Below are positions 6,225 through 13,227 of a DNA stretch of 14,519 nucleotides, piece after piece. The DNA comes from an uncultured Lachnospiraceae bacterium (GTDB lineage: Bacteria; Bacillota; Clostridia; Lachnospirales; Lachnospiraceae), in NCBI GenBank assembly GCA_910579425.1, contig CAJTVL010000096.1:1-14519 (forward strand). Reading direction: 5' to 3'. A program made the position numbers and the translations under genes. Numbering within the stretch: position 1 is the first letter of the stretch; each line of letters starts with the position of its first letter. Below the pieces are notes generated by a model, which made no database searches, was not told the DNA's origin, and was given only the letters and a program-made list of their open reading frames with translations.

Positions 6225-7602
6225 CCCTTATCTCCCGTCCTGGGAGTATATTCCGGACGGGGAGCCCTATGTGTTCGGGGACAGAGTTTATGTCTACGGT
6301 TCCCATGATGTTTATAACGGATATGTGTTCTGTATGGGTGATTATGTGTGCTGGTCCGCCCCGGTGGATGATTTGGGGGACTGGCAGTATGAGGGAGTGA
6401 TTTATCCCCGCGATGAAGATCCCTTAAATAAGGACGGAAAAATGTGCCTTTATGCGCCGGATGTGACGGTGGGGCCGGACGGAAGGTATTATCTGTACTA
6501 TGTGCTGGATCATGTTTCCGTTGTATCAGTGGCAGTGTGCGACACCCCGGCAGGGCGCTACGAGTTCTATGGGTATGTTCACTATGAGGATGGAACCAGG
6601 CTGGGAGAGCGAAAGGGGGATCAGCCGCAGTTCGATCCGGGTCTTCTGACAGAAGGGGAGAGGACTTACCTTTACACAGGCTTTTGCGGAAGAGGAGACA
6701 AGAGCAGAACCGGGGCCATGGCAACAGTGCTCGGGCCGGATATGCTGACGATTTTGGAGGAGCCGGTTTTCGTGGCGCCGGGATGCGAATACGGAGCGGG
6801 AACCGGATTTGAAGGACATGAGTTTTTTGAGGCTCCCTCCATGCGAAAGATCGGGGATACCTATTACTTCATTTATTCGTCCGTGGTGATGCATGAACTT
6901 TGTTATGCTACCTGTAAAAGTCCTACCGGTACATTCCGGTACGGCGGAGTACTGGTGAGCAACTGCGACCTGCACATAGACACGTATAAGCCTGCGGATT
7001 TGCCGATGGCTTATGGGGCAAATAACCACGGCAGCATCGTAGAGATAAATAACAGGTGGTATATCTTTTACCACCGCCACACCAACGGCACCTGGTACAG
7101 CAGACAGGGATGCGGGGAAGAGTTGGAGCTTTTGCCGGATGGACGAATCCGGCAGGCAGAAATAACCTCCTGCGGTTTAAACGGCGCTCCTCTTGTGGGG
7201 AAGGGAGAATATCCTGCTTATATAGCCTGTCATCTGTTTACGGATACTCCTTCCGTATATGTGGGGGGAGACAAATTCCCCAAAATTATGCAGGATGGCA
7301 GGGACGGAGACGAAGAGCCGGGGTATATCGGCAATATACAGGATTCTGCAACAGCGGGCTTTAAGTATTTTGACTGTAAGGACATCCGGGAGATCAGGAT
7401 CAAGGTAAGAGGTTATGCCGATGGTGTGTTTGAGGTAAAGACCGCCTGGAACGGAAAGGTACTGGCACAGATCAGGGTAAGGTATGCCAATGTCTGGGAG
7501 GAATATGCGGCGCCTGTTTCTATTCCCAATGGAAAGCAGGCAATCTATCTGACCTACCGGGGAGGAGGAAATGCCAGTCTGCTGTCTTTGACCCTCATAT
7601 AA
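6205..7602 (+). CDS. Glycoside hydrolase family 43 enzyme with C-terminal beta-sandwich
   Basis: This 465-residue protein looks like a GH43 five-bladed beta-propeller (about 5-320) followed by a CBM6-like beta-sandwich (about 335-465). Family landmarks are NPYLPSWEYIPDGEPYVF with probable base D18, CLYAPDVTVG with D86, the proton-donor motif FFEAPSM with E209, and NNHGSIVE with H275 near the usual metal site. Known GH43 activities are alpha-arabinofuranosidase, beta-xylosidase and arabinanase; which applies here cannot be decided by eye. There is no signal peptide, so it acts on imported oligosaccharides. Its start lies inside the end of the esterase gene and is preceded by GAGGAGG at good spacing, so the two are translationally coupled. 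A terminator follows eight bases after the stop. It is controlled with the esterase by the LacI-type operator at 4582-4595. Confidence 0.87.
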   Translation: MKKQAFNPYLPSWEYIPDGEPYVFGDRVYVYGSHDVYNGYVFCMGDYVCWSAPVDDLGDWQYEGVIYPRDEDPLNKDGKMCLYAPDVTVGPDGRYYLYYVLDHVSVVSVAVCDTPAGRYEFYGYVHYEDGTRLGERKGDQPQFDPGLLTEGERTYLYTGFCGRGDKSRTGAMATVLGPDMLTILEEPVFVAPGCEYGAGTGFEGHEFFEAPSMRKIGDTYYFIYSSVVMHELCYATCKSPTGTFRYGGVLVSNCDLHIDTYKPADLPMAYGANNHGSIVEINNRWYIFYHRHTNGTWYSRQGCGEELELLPDGRIRQAEITSCGLNGAPLVGKGEYPAYIACHLFTDTPSVYVGGDKFPKIMQDGRDGDEEPGYIGNIQDSATAGFKYFDCKDIREIRIKVRGYADGVFEVKTAWNGKVLAQIRVRYANVWEEYAAPVSIPNGKQAIYLTYRGGGNASLLSLTLI

Positions 7603-7609
7603 TAATGTT

Positions 7610-7639
7610 AAAAAGCTCCGGCAGCTCCGGGGCTTTTTT
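7610..7639 (+). terminator. Rho-independent terminator after GH43
   Basis: AAAAAGCTCCGG (7610-7621) pairs with CCGGGGCTTTTT (7627-7638) in a 12-bp stem with one G-U pair, a 5-nt loop and a run of six T. It separates the esterase/GH43 transcript from the transporter operon. The pairing A run means it could also act on the opposite strand. Confidence 0.88.
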
Positions 7640-7699
7640 GTCTGAAAACAGGGGTGAGAAGTGTACTGCCCATTGTTTGGTAAGCCGTATTTCGAAATG

Positions 7700-7742
7700 T
7701 AGCACTACCCGATCAATAAAATGATGGTTTGGTTTAGCACTA
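7700..7742. repeat. Two copies of TAGCACTA upstream of the transporter promoter
   Basis: TAGCACTA occurs at 7700-7707 and 7735-7742, starting 35 nt apart. Each copy is itself a small inverted repeat, TAG-CA-CTA, extended by one pair to GTAG-CA-CTAC in the first. The distance is a little over three helical turns and they lie about 85 and 120 nt upstream of the predicted start. They could be activator sites, or chance. The rest of 7640-7788 contains no gene or other structure that I can support. Confidence 0.3.
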
Positions 7743-7788
7743 TGTATATAAAAATTGCTTATTTTTTTTGCCTTTCTTTCGATTTTTA

Positions 7789-7817
7789 TTGACAAAGTGC
7801 CGGGGGGGGGTTAAAAT
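7789..7817 (+). promoter_or_regulatory. Transporter promoter with a run of nine G in its spacer
   Basis: The -35 is a consensus TTGACA (7789-7794) and the -10 is TAAAAT (7812-7817). The spacer is exactly 17 nt, of which nine consecutive positions (7802-7810) are G. The predicted start is near 7824, just ahead of the second operator. Homopolymeric runs in promoter spacers can lengthen or shorten by slippage and so switch transcription strength; this arrangement is known in phase-variable genes of other bacteria. Here it is an inference from position and run length. Confidence 0.7.
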
Positions 7818-7831
7818 GTAAGAAAATAAAA

Positions 7832-7845
7832 GTTTAACGTTAAAC
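7832..7845 (+). promoter_or_regulatory. LacI-family operator, copy 2
   Basis: This is the same 14-nt perfect palindrome, GTTTAACGTTAAAC, as at 4582-4595, again just downstream of the predicted transcription start and followed by an A run. An exact repeat of a 14-mer at the same relative place in two promoters is strong evidence for a shared regulator. The LacI-family protein encoded at 3453-4487 is the obvious candidate. The 65 nt between it and the lipoprotein start hold a weak hairpin (AGCCC with GGGCT, 7856-7873) and the ribosome binding site. Confidence 0.85.
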
Positions 7846-7910
7846 AAAAAAATCCAGCCCTTGGAGAGGGGCTAAAAAACTACTACTATTATTATGAAGG
7901 AGTTAAAAAT

Positions 7911-9464
7911 ATGATGAAATTTTGGAAAAAGGGTACAGCTCTTTTACTGGCCTGCCTGATGGTCATCGGCCTGGCGGCCTGCGGCGGTGGTAATGGAGGC
8001 TCCGACTCGGGATCTTCCGGTGACAGTGGAAGCGCAGATGCTTCAAGCGGAAGCGAAAGTACCGGGGATACCGGCAGCGCTGCAAATAATGGCGAGATCG
8101 TGAAGCTGGTTGTATGGGGTGTCGGTACGGCTGATACAGATGACTGTAATGAAGTTGCCGAAGCGATCAGCAAGATTACCCGTGAAAAGATTGGTGTTGA
8201 GATTGAATTGGTTCGTGGTCAGGATGCAGAGCAGATTAATCTGGCTCTTACTTCCGGTGAAGCTATTGATCTGTTGAATTATAATAACGTTTCCGGTCAG
8301 TTGGCTACGATTGTCCGCAATAACTATGCGGCCCCTTTGGATGAGCTGGTTGAAAAGTATGGACAGGGCGCTCTGGGAGTAATCAATCCTGTGGATTTGG
8401 ATGCCTGTCGTTTCGGAGGCGTACTGTATGCTCTTCCTGATATGAAGGATACTTCTCATTCCGCCGGTTTTTCCATGCGCAAGGATATTGTAGACGAACT
8501 GGGGATTACTGTTCCTGAAAAGGGTACATATGATGATATGTATAAGATTCTGACACAGGTGCATGAGGCTTATCCTGATATGTATCCTCTGGTTCCCACC
8601 TGGGCTGGCGGCGGTATGCAGGAGAGTTTGCCTGTTGACCCGTTGGGAGACAATATGGGTGTTCTGGAGAATGCTTTCGATGACAGCACTGAGGTCGTAA
8701 ACTATTATGCGATGGACAGCTACCGTGAATTCTGCGAAATGATGTACAAGTGGAATCAGGAAGGGCTGATTATGCCTGACGCCACCACTACGACAGAGAA
8801 CAACCTGCTGGCCGGTAACGGTTTTGCAATGTATGAGAACTGGAAGCCGGGCAAGGAGCTGGAGAACTTCAAGTCTACCGGCAAAGAAGTGGAATTTATG
8901 AAATTGATTGATCCTTACAAATATACGGATTGCTCAAACGGTAATTCTTTCATCATTCCTTATTCCTCCAAATATCCTGAGAAAGCCATGGAACTCTGGA
9001 ACCTGATGTATACGGATGCTGAGGTTTCCAATCTCTTTATCAATGGTATCGAGGGCAAGCACTGGGTTTACACCGACGACTCCAAGACCTTTATCACAAC
9101 TCCTGAGGGTGTGGATCCCAATGCCAGCGGATATTCTTCGGTTGACTGGTCATGGCCGAATCAGCAGCTTACTCCTGTCTGGGAGGGTGCGGAAGCTGAT
9201 TTGTGGGAACAGCTCAACAAGTTCAATAATGAAGGGACTCCCAGCCCGGCTCATGGTTTTTCATGGGACAGCAGTTCTGTGATGAATCAGGTTACGGCAT
9301 GTAACAACGTGATCTCATCTTATCATACGGCATTGCGCTGGGGCGCAATGGATCCGGCAGAAAATCTTCCTAAATTTATTGAGGAGCTGGAAGCGGCCGG
9401 TATCAATGAGATTATCGCAGAGAAACAGAAGCAGTTGAATGAGTTCCTGGCTAGTAAGCAATAA
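7911..9464 (+). CDS. Extracellular solute-binding lipoprotein of a CUT1-type sugar ABC importer
   Basis: The 517-residue protein begins with a basic start, a hydrophobic core and the lipobox LAAC (Cys24), so it should be lipid-anchored on the outer face of the membrane. A Gly/Ser/Asp linker (about 25-62) separates the anchor from the binding domain (about 63-510), which starts IVKLVVWGVG as in family 1 solute-binding proteins. The C-terminal pattern AAGINEIIAEKQKQLNEFL resembles the LplA/YtcQ group that works with LplB/YtcP-type permeases. It captures the substrate, probably an oligosaccharide, and hands it to the two permeases encoded next. AAGGAG lies eight bases before the first of two adjacent ATG codons; the second (7914) is also possible. 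Expression should depend on the G-tract promoter and the LacI-type operator. Confidence 0.92.
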   Translation: MMKFWKKGTALLLACLMVIGLAACGGGNGGSDSGSSGDSGSADASSGSESTGDTGSAANNGEIVKLVVWGVGTADTDDCNEVAEAISKITREKIGVEIELVRGQDAEQINLALTSGEAIDLLNYNNVSGQLATIVRNNYAAPLDELVEKYGQGALGVINPVDLDACRFGGVLYALPDMKDTSHSAGFSMRKDIVDELGITVPEKGTYDDMYKILTQVHEAYPDMYPLVPTWAGGGMQESLPVDPLGDNMGVLENAFDDSTEVVNYYAMDSYREFCEMMYKWNQEGLIMPDATTTTENNLLAGNGFAMYENWKPGKELENFKSTGKEVEFMKLIDPYKYTDCSNGNSFIIPYSSKYPEKAMELWNLMYTDAEVSNLFINGIEGKHWVYTDDSKTFITTPEGVDPNASGYSSVDWSWPNQQLTPVWEGAEADLWEQLNKFNNEGTPSPAHGFSWDSSSVMNQVTACNNVISSYHTALRWGAMDPAENLPKFIEELEAAGINEIIAEKQKQLNEFLASKQ

Positions 9465-9499
9465 GGGCTTGAAAGCAATATAACCGATTATGTTGTAAA

Positions 9500-9540
9500 A
9501 GGAAGGCGGGTATGGGAAAGTCCCAGCCCGCTTTCTTCCT
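9500..9540 (+). other. Intercistronic stem-loop between binding protein and permeases
   Basis: AGGAAG (9500-9505), GCGGG and TGGGA pair with TCCCA, CCCGC and CTTCCT on the far side, with an AAG loop and a small bulge, giving about 16 base pairs. No T run follows directly, so it is not a clean terminator. In sugar transport operons, structures at this place often stabilise the upstream binding-protein message or stop part of the transcription, so the binding protein is made in excess. That function is inferred. The hairpin also contains an in-frame ATG (9512) that I do not accept as the permease start. Confidence 0.6.
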
Positions 9541-9568
9541 ACAAAGTAAATCATATGGAGGAATGAAT

Positions 9569-10486
9569 ATGAAGAAATTCGGAAAAACGTTGAAACGTTT
9601 CTGGCCTCTTTATTTGATGTTTGTACCTGGCGTTGTCTATCTGTTTATCAACTGTTATATTCCCATGTTTGGTATTCAGATTGCTTTCCGGCAATACAAT
9701 GCCAGAGACGGTATTTATGGAAGTCCGTGGTGCGGGTTTCAAAATTTTGAATTTTTGTTCCGCACAAACGACGCTTTTGTAATGATCCGCAACACTCTGC
9801 TTTATAATCTGGTCTTTATTGCACTGGGGACTGTACTGGCTGTTTCCGTGGCAATCGTCCTTAATGAGATTCGCAATGCCAGGGCGAAGCAGTTATATCA
9901 GACAGTAATCCTGATCCCTTATCTGATTTCAATGGTTATCGTCAGCTATCTGGCATTTGCTTTCTTAAGCAGCAGCAACGGCTATATCAATAATTCTCTT
10001 TTGGCAGCTTTCGGCGCAGATCCTGTGGACTGGTACAATACTCCTAAATATTGGCCGGTTATTCTGGTTATCATCAATGTCTGGAAAAACCTGGGATATA
10101 ACATGATCCTGTACTATGCCACCCTCTGCGGTATTGACCACACGTTATACGAGGCGGCAGTGGTGGATGGGGCCAATCGATGGCAGCAGATACGCAATGT
10201 CACGTTGCCCGGTCTTAAATCTACGATTATTATTCTGACGCTGATGGCATTGGGTGGGATATTCCGGTCTGATTTCGGTCTGTTCTACCAGGTACCCCAG
10301 AACTCAGGTCCTTTGATCAGCGTAACCCAGACCATTGATACCTATGTGTATCGCGGGTTAATGCAGACCAACAACATCGGTATGTCTTCCGCAGCAGGCG
10401 TATATCAGTCAATTGTGGGATTCATTCTGGTGGTAACTGCCAATTTTATTGTCCGCAAAGTGGACGATGAAAGTTCCCTGTTCTGA
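9569..10486 (+). CDS. Sugar ABC transporter permease, LplB-type
   Basis: The 305-residue protein is an inner-membrane permease with about six hydrophobic segments; the first starts at about residue 12 (WPLYLMFVPGVVYLF). The cytoplasmic coupling loop YEAAVVDGANRWQQIRNVTLPG (about 194-215; EAA motif) contacts the ATPase. The sequence type matches LplB-like CUT1 permeases. I moved the start from the upstream ATGs to 9569. GGAGG (9557-9561) is then seven bases upstream, and the protein begins MKKFGKTLKRFWPLYL as its relatives do; the ATG at 9563 is too close to it, and the one at 9512 lies inside a hairpin. The gene is followed after 17 nt by the partner permease. No ATP-binding gene is in the operon, so energy must come from an ATPase encoded elsewhere, as is usual for this group. 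Confidence 0.92.
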   Translation: MKKFGKTLKRFWPLYLMFVPGVVYLFINCYIPMFGIQIAFRQYNARDGIYGSPWCGFQNFEFLFRTNDAFVMIRNTLLYNLVFIALGTVLAVSVAIVLNEIRNARAKQLYQTVILIPYLISMVIVSYLAFAFLSSSNGYINNSLLAAFGADPVDWYNTPKYWPVILVIINVWKNLGYNMILYYATLCGIDHTLYEAAVVDGANRWQQIRNVTLPGLKSTIIILTLMALGGIFRSDFGLFYQVPQNSGPLISVTQTIDTYVYRGLMQTNNIGMSSAAGVYQSIVGFILVVTANFIVRKVDDESSLF

Positions 10487-10503
10487 TTAAGGAGGTACAG
10501 ATT

Positions 10504-11388
10504 ATGGTAGAAAAAGGAAAAGGGTTTCAGATTTTTGCCCATATTTTATTTATCATTCTGGTTATTTGTGCGATTGCACCTTTTATACTGCTGATAATGT
10601 CCTCCTTCACGGAGGAGCAGACTCTGATCACTAACGGTTATAGCTTTTTTCCTGCTAAGTTCAGTACTTATGCCTATGAGTATCTGATGACAAAATCATC
10701 CGCAGTGTTCCGCGGTTATGGTATTTCCTTTCTGGTAACGATCGTGGGTACGCTGTGCAACCTGCTGATTACGACTCTCTATGCGTATCCGCTTTCCAGA
10801 AGAGAGCTGCCGGGACGTGGTATTTTTGCGTTTTATCTGTTCTTTACCATGCTGTTTTCCGGTGGTCTGGTGCCTTCCTATCTAATGTGGACCCAGACTT
10901 TCCATATCCGTAACACGATATTTGCCCTGTTGATACCGAATTTGCTGCTCAGCGCTTTCAACGTCATCATGATGCGTACCTATTTTACTTCTAATATTCC
11001 TGATGCCGTTGTGGAGGCGGCCAGGGTTGACGGCGCCAGCGAGTTCAGAATTCTTTTCGGTATCGTGCTGCCTATGGCGCTTCCCATTATTGCAACCATC
11101 GGCCTGCTGGTAGGGCTGGCTTACTGGAACGACTGGATGAACGGTCTGTACTATCTCAATGATGACCGGATGTTCAGTATTCAGGTATTATTGATGAATA
11201 TCCAGCGTGATCTGGATTCCCTGCGGCAGCAGGCTCAGTCCGGCGGAAGTGTGAATACCGCAAACCTGCCGTCCACCTCCGTTCGTATGGCGCTGACCGT
11301 AATGGGAATTCTGCCTATTATGATCATTTATCCGTTTATGCAGAAGTATTTCGTGAAAGGCATTGCTATCGGTGCAGTGAAGGGATAA
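10504..11388 (+). CDS. Sugar ABC transporter permease, YtcP-type
   Basis: This 294-residue membrane protein is the second permease of the CUT1 pair. A hydrophobic segment at about 10-32 is followed by the conserved APFILLIMSSFTEE. Further helices and the coupling motif VEAARVDGASEFRILFGIVLP (about 170-190) make the interface to the ATPase. The C-terminal YPFMQKYFVKGIAIGAVKG is the standard ending of this subfamily and shows the gene is complete. AAGGAGG lies ten to twelve bases before the ATG. It should form a heterodimer with the LplB-type permease encoded directly upstream and move the sugar delivered by the lipoprotein. No hydrolase follows in the same operon; the metabolic genes are in the neighbouring co-regulated unit. 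Confidence 0.93.
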   Translation: MVEKGKGFQIFAHILFIILVICAIAPFILLIMSSFTEEQTLITNGYSFFPAKFSTYAYEYLMTKSSAVFRGYGISFLVTIVGTLCNLLITTLYAYPLSRRELPGRGIFAFYLFFTMLFSGGLVPSYLMWTQTFHIRNTIFALLIPNLLLSAFNVIMMRTYFTSNIPDAVVEAARVDGASEFRILFGIVLPMALPIIATIGLLVGLAYWNDWMNGLYYLNDDRMFSIQVLLMNIQRDLDSLRQQAQSGGSVNTANLPSTSVRMALTVMGILPIMIIYPFMQKYFVKGIAIGAVKG

Positions 11389-11436
11389 ATTACAGACAGA
11401 AGTCGGAGTACATTTTTTGACAGAGTAGAATCACTG

Positions 11437-11476
11437 AGTGCTGCAGGCCCTGAAAAAAGGACTTGCAGCACTTTCT
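11437..11476 (+). terminator. Probable terminator of the transporter operon
   Basis: AGTGCTGCA (11437-11445) pairs perfectly with TGCAGCACT (11464-11472). The 18-nt loop contains an extra CCT/AGG pairing. Only a short TTTCT follows, so termination may be partial. It lies 48 nt after the last permease. Confidence 0.55.
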
Positions 11477-11528
11477 GCGGTTAAGAAGGTGTTTGAAGGC
11501 AGACTTTTGGAGGAAAGGGAGAAGTAAT

Positions 11529-11644
11529 ATGAATGCGAAACAAAAAAGCTTCTTAAGGAAGCGGCAAGGCCCTTCGTGGGGAGCGGGAGGCTGAAGGAGG
11601 AAGAAGGGAACCGGGATTATGAGAGAGTTCTGAATTTTTTATAA
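11529..11644 (+). pseudogene. Small broken ORF with a good ribosome binding site
   Basis: GGAGGAAAGGGAGAAG precedes an ATG at 11529, but the frame stops after 21 codons (TGA at 11592-11594). A run of six A at 11541-11546 lies near the start. Adding one A would join the start to a second frame that runs to a TAA at 11642-11644 and reads KKLLKEAARPFVGSGRL and beyond, which looks like natural protein. I therefore read this as the remains of a frameshifted gene start, or possibly a slippage-controlled small peptide of about 38 residues. I do not recognise the family. The remainder of 11389-11774 holds only the stem-loop upstream and the glycosyltransferase promoter downstream. Confidence 0.3.
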
Positions 11645-11661
11645 ACAGAGCGCATTCTATA

Positions 11662-11689
11662 TTTACACTGCAAGTTTTTATTTTATAAT
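11662..11689 (+). promoter_or_regulatory. Promoter of the glycosyltransferase fusion gene
   Basis: A -35 TTTACA (11662-11667) and a consensus -10 TATAAT (11684-11689) are separated by 16 nt. The predicted start is near 11696, giving a leader of nearly 80 nt. The -35 overlaps the left arm of a 10-nt inverted repeat, TTACACTGCA (11663-11672), whose right arm TGCAGTGTAA (11750-11759) ends in the ribosome binding site. There is no LacI-type operator, so the gene is probably controlled separately from the sugar cassette. Confidence 0.6.
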
Positions 11690-11774
11690 TGTATGTATGC
11701 TTATAGAAATGGAGCGAGCGGGAAATATGACAGGAAACAATATAGTAAATGCAGTGTAAGGAGTTTGTGGGGAA

Positions 11775-13139
11775 ATGCCGTCAGTGAGCATTATTGTTCC
11801 GGTATATAATGCGGAAAAAACGATTGAGAGATGTGTGAGCAGTATACTGAACCAGACATATAAGGATTTTGAACTGCTGTTATTGGATGATGGCAGTACG
11901 GATGATTCCGGCAGGATCTGTGATGAATATGCTAAAAGGGATACGCGTGTCAGGGTATGCCATAAAGCGAATTCAGGGGTTTCCGACACACGGAATCAGG
12001 GGATTGATATGGCAGAGGGAGAATATCTGCAGTTTGTGGACAGCGACGACTGGATCATTCCGGAAGCCACAGGATTCTTTCTCCGTGCGGCCACAGAGCA
12101 CGGGTGCGATATGGTGATTGGGGATTTCTACAGAGTGATTGGCGAACGTGTCGCACAAAAGGGGACGATTGAAAAGGACGGCATTCTGGACAGGAAGGAC
12201 TATGCCGCCAATATGATGAGGAAACCGGCGGATTTTTATTATGGGGTTCTTTGGAACAAATTTTACAAAAGTTCCATTATAAAAGAGCATCAAATCAAGA
12301 TGGATATTGCCGTCAGTTGGTGTGAGGATTTTATATTCAATATGGAATATGTCCGGCATATCGATACGGTCTACGTGCTGAAGGTTCCAATGTATTATTA
12401 TGTAAAGACAAAGGATTCCCTGGTTTCCCAGGGGCTCAGTATGAAAAAGACGATTCAGATGAAGCGTATGGTCTTTGCATTTTACAATCATTTTTACAAG
12501 GATGTTCTGGGTGAGGAGGATTATGAGAGAAGGAGAGGGCAGGTATACCGTTTTCTGCTGGACGCGGCCAGTGACGGAAGTGTATCGCCTTTAGATTTAC
12601 ATGGAAATTATAAGCTTGGCAGCGAGAGAACGAAAGTAAGCGAAGGAATCCAGGAGGGCGAAGGGATTTTCTTTGACCTTTACAGGGAAAGGAAGCTGTT
12701 GGAAAAGCTGTTTGATGTAGTGGCGCTGCGAAATGATCTGACGACGGTTGATATAAAGATATTGTATTATCTGAACGGTCCTCACGAAAACTGTACGCGG
12801 AAGGAAATGTCGGAGATTTTGGATATTCCCGTAAGGAAAATAAATATCTCTGTCCAGAAACTGCTGGCAAAGGAAATGATTACAGCGCCGGAGGAGGAAA
12901 AGGGCAGGGGCAAGGCCAAAAGTGGGACTAAGGGAAAACAGCAGGGAGAGAAACGGAAGGCCAGGGTAAATGAATACACGATCACACAGGAGGCCGAGAA
13001 TATCCTGTCGGAGACATTGTTTGGACTGTATGACCTGGAGCAGATTCAGTACGAGGGATTTTCCCAGAAAGAGATTGAGTTGTATGAAATGTTAAATGAG
13101 AAGCGGAAGAAAAATATTAAAACCGCTCTCAGGACATGA
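11775..13139 (+). CDS. Family 2 glycosyltransferase fused to a MarR-like winged-helix domain
   Basis: The 454-residue protein has two parts. Residues 1 to about 220 are a GT-A glycosyltransferase of family 2: VSIIVPVYNAEKTIERCVSSILNQTY at the start, nucleotide-binding LLLDDGSTDDS, the metal-binding motif DSDD (89-92) in FVDSDDW, and a likely catalytic ED at 184-185. It should transfer a sugar from a nucleotide donor to a glycan or lipid. After a helical linker (about 221-320), residues about 320-445 resemble a MarR domain: LTTVDIKILYYL, the helix-turn-helix pair CTRKEMSEILDIPVRKINIS and VQKLLAKEMI. A wing loop enlarged by a Lys/Gly-rich insert (about 373-397) and a terminal dimerisation-type helix pair (YTITQEAENIL, FSQKEIELYEML) follow. 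AAGGAG precedes the ATG. The glycosyltransferase call is firm; the MarR call rests on pattern. Confidence 0.85.
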   Translation: MPSVSIIVPVYNAEKTIERCVSSILNQTYKDFELLLLDDGSTDDSGRICDEYAKRDTRVRVCHKANSGVSDTRNQGIDMAEGEYLQFVDSDDWIIPEATGFFLRAATEHGCDMVIGDFYRVIGERVAQKGTIEKDGILDRKDYAANMMRKPADFYYGVLWNKFYKSSIIKEHQIKMDIAVSWCEDFIFNMEYVRHIDTVYVLKVPMYYYVKTKDSLVSQGLSMKKTIQMKRMVFAFYNHFYKDVLGEEDYERRRGQVYRFLLDAASDGSVSPLDLHGNYKLGSERTKVSEGIQEGEGIFFDLYRERKLLEKLFDVVALRNDLTTVDIKILYYLNGPHENCTRKEMSEILDIPVRKINISVQKLLAKEMITAPEEEKGRGKAKSGTKGKQQGEKRKARVNEYTITQEAENILSETLFGLYDLEQIQYEGFSQKEIELYEMLNEKRKKNIKTALRT

Positions 13140-13227
13140 TTGGGAGTGAAGCAGGAGGAGTATTGCGTTATGGTGCCTGTGGAAGGGATGTGCTATAAAT
13201 GCCAATTTATTTAATCAGGAATTTGAG

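Noticed and set aside
6526..7080. Minus-strand frames of over 160 codons opposite GH43 (6221-6724 and 6526-7080)
   Set aside because: Shadow frames in a GC-rich coding region; products are rich in Pro, His and Arg with no domain pattern.
7856..7873. Hairpin in the leader of the binding-protein gene considered as a terminator or riboswitch
   Set aside because: Only five or six pairs, no T run and no conserved ligand-binding pattern.
9512..9568. Upstream ATG as the start of the first permease
   Set aside because: It lies inside a stable hairpin, has no proper ribosome binding site, and adds residues unlike the family N-terminus; 9569 follows GGAGG at good spacing.
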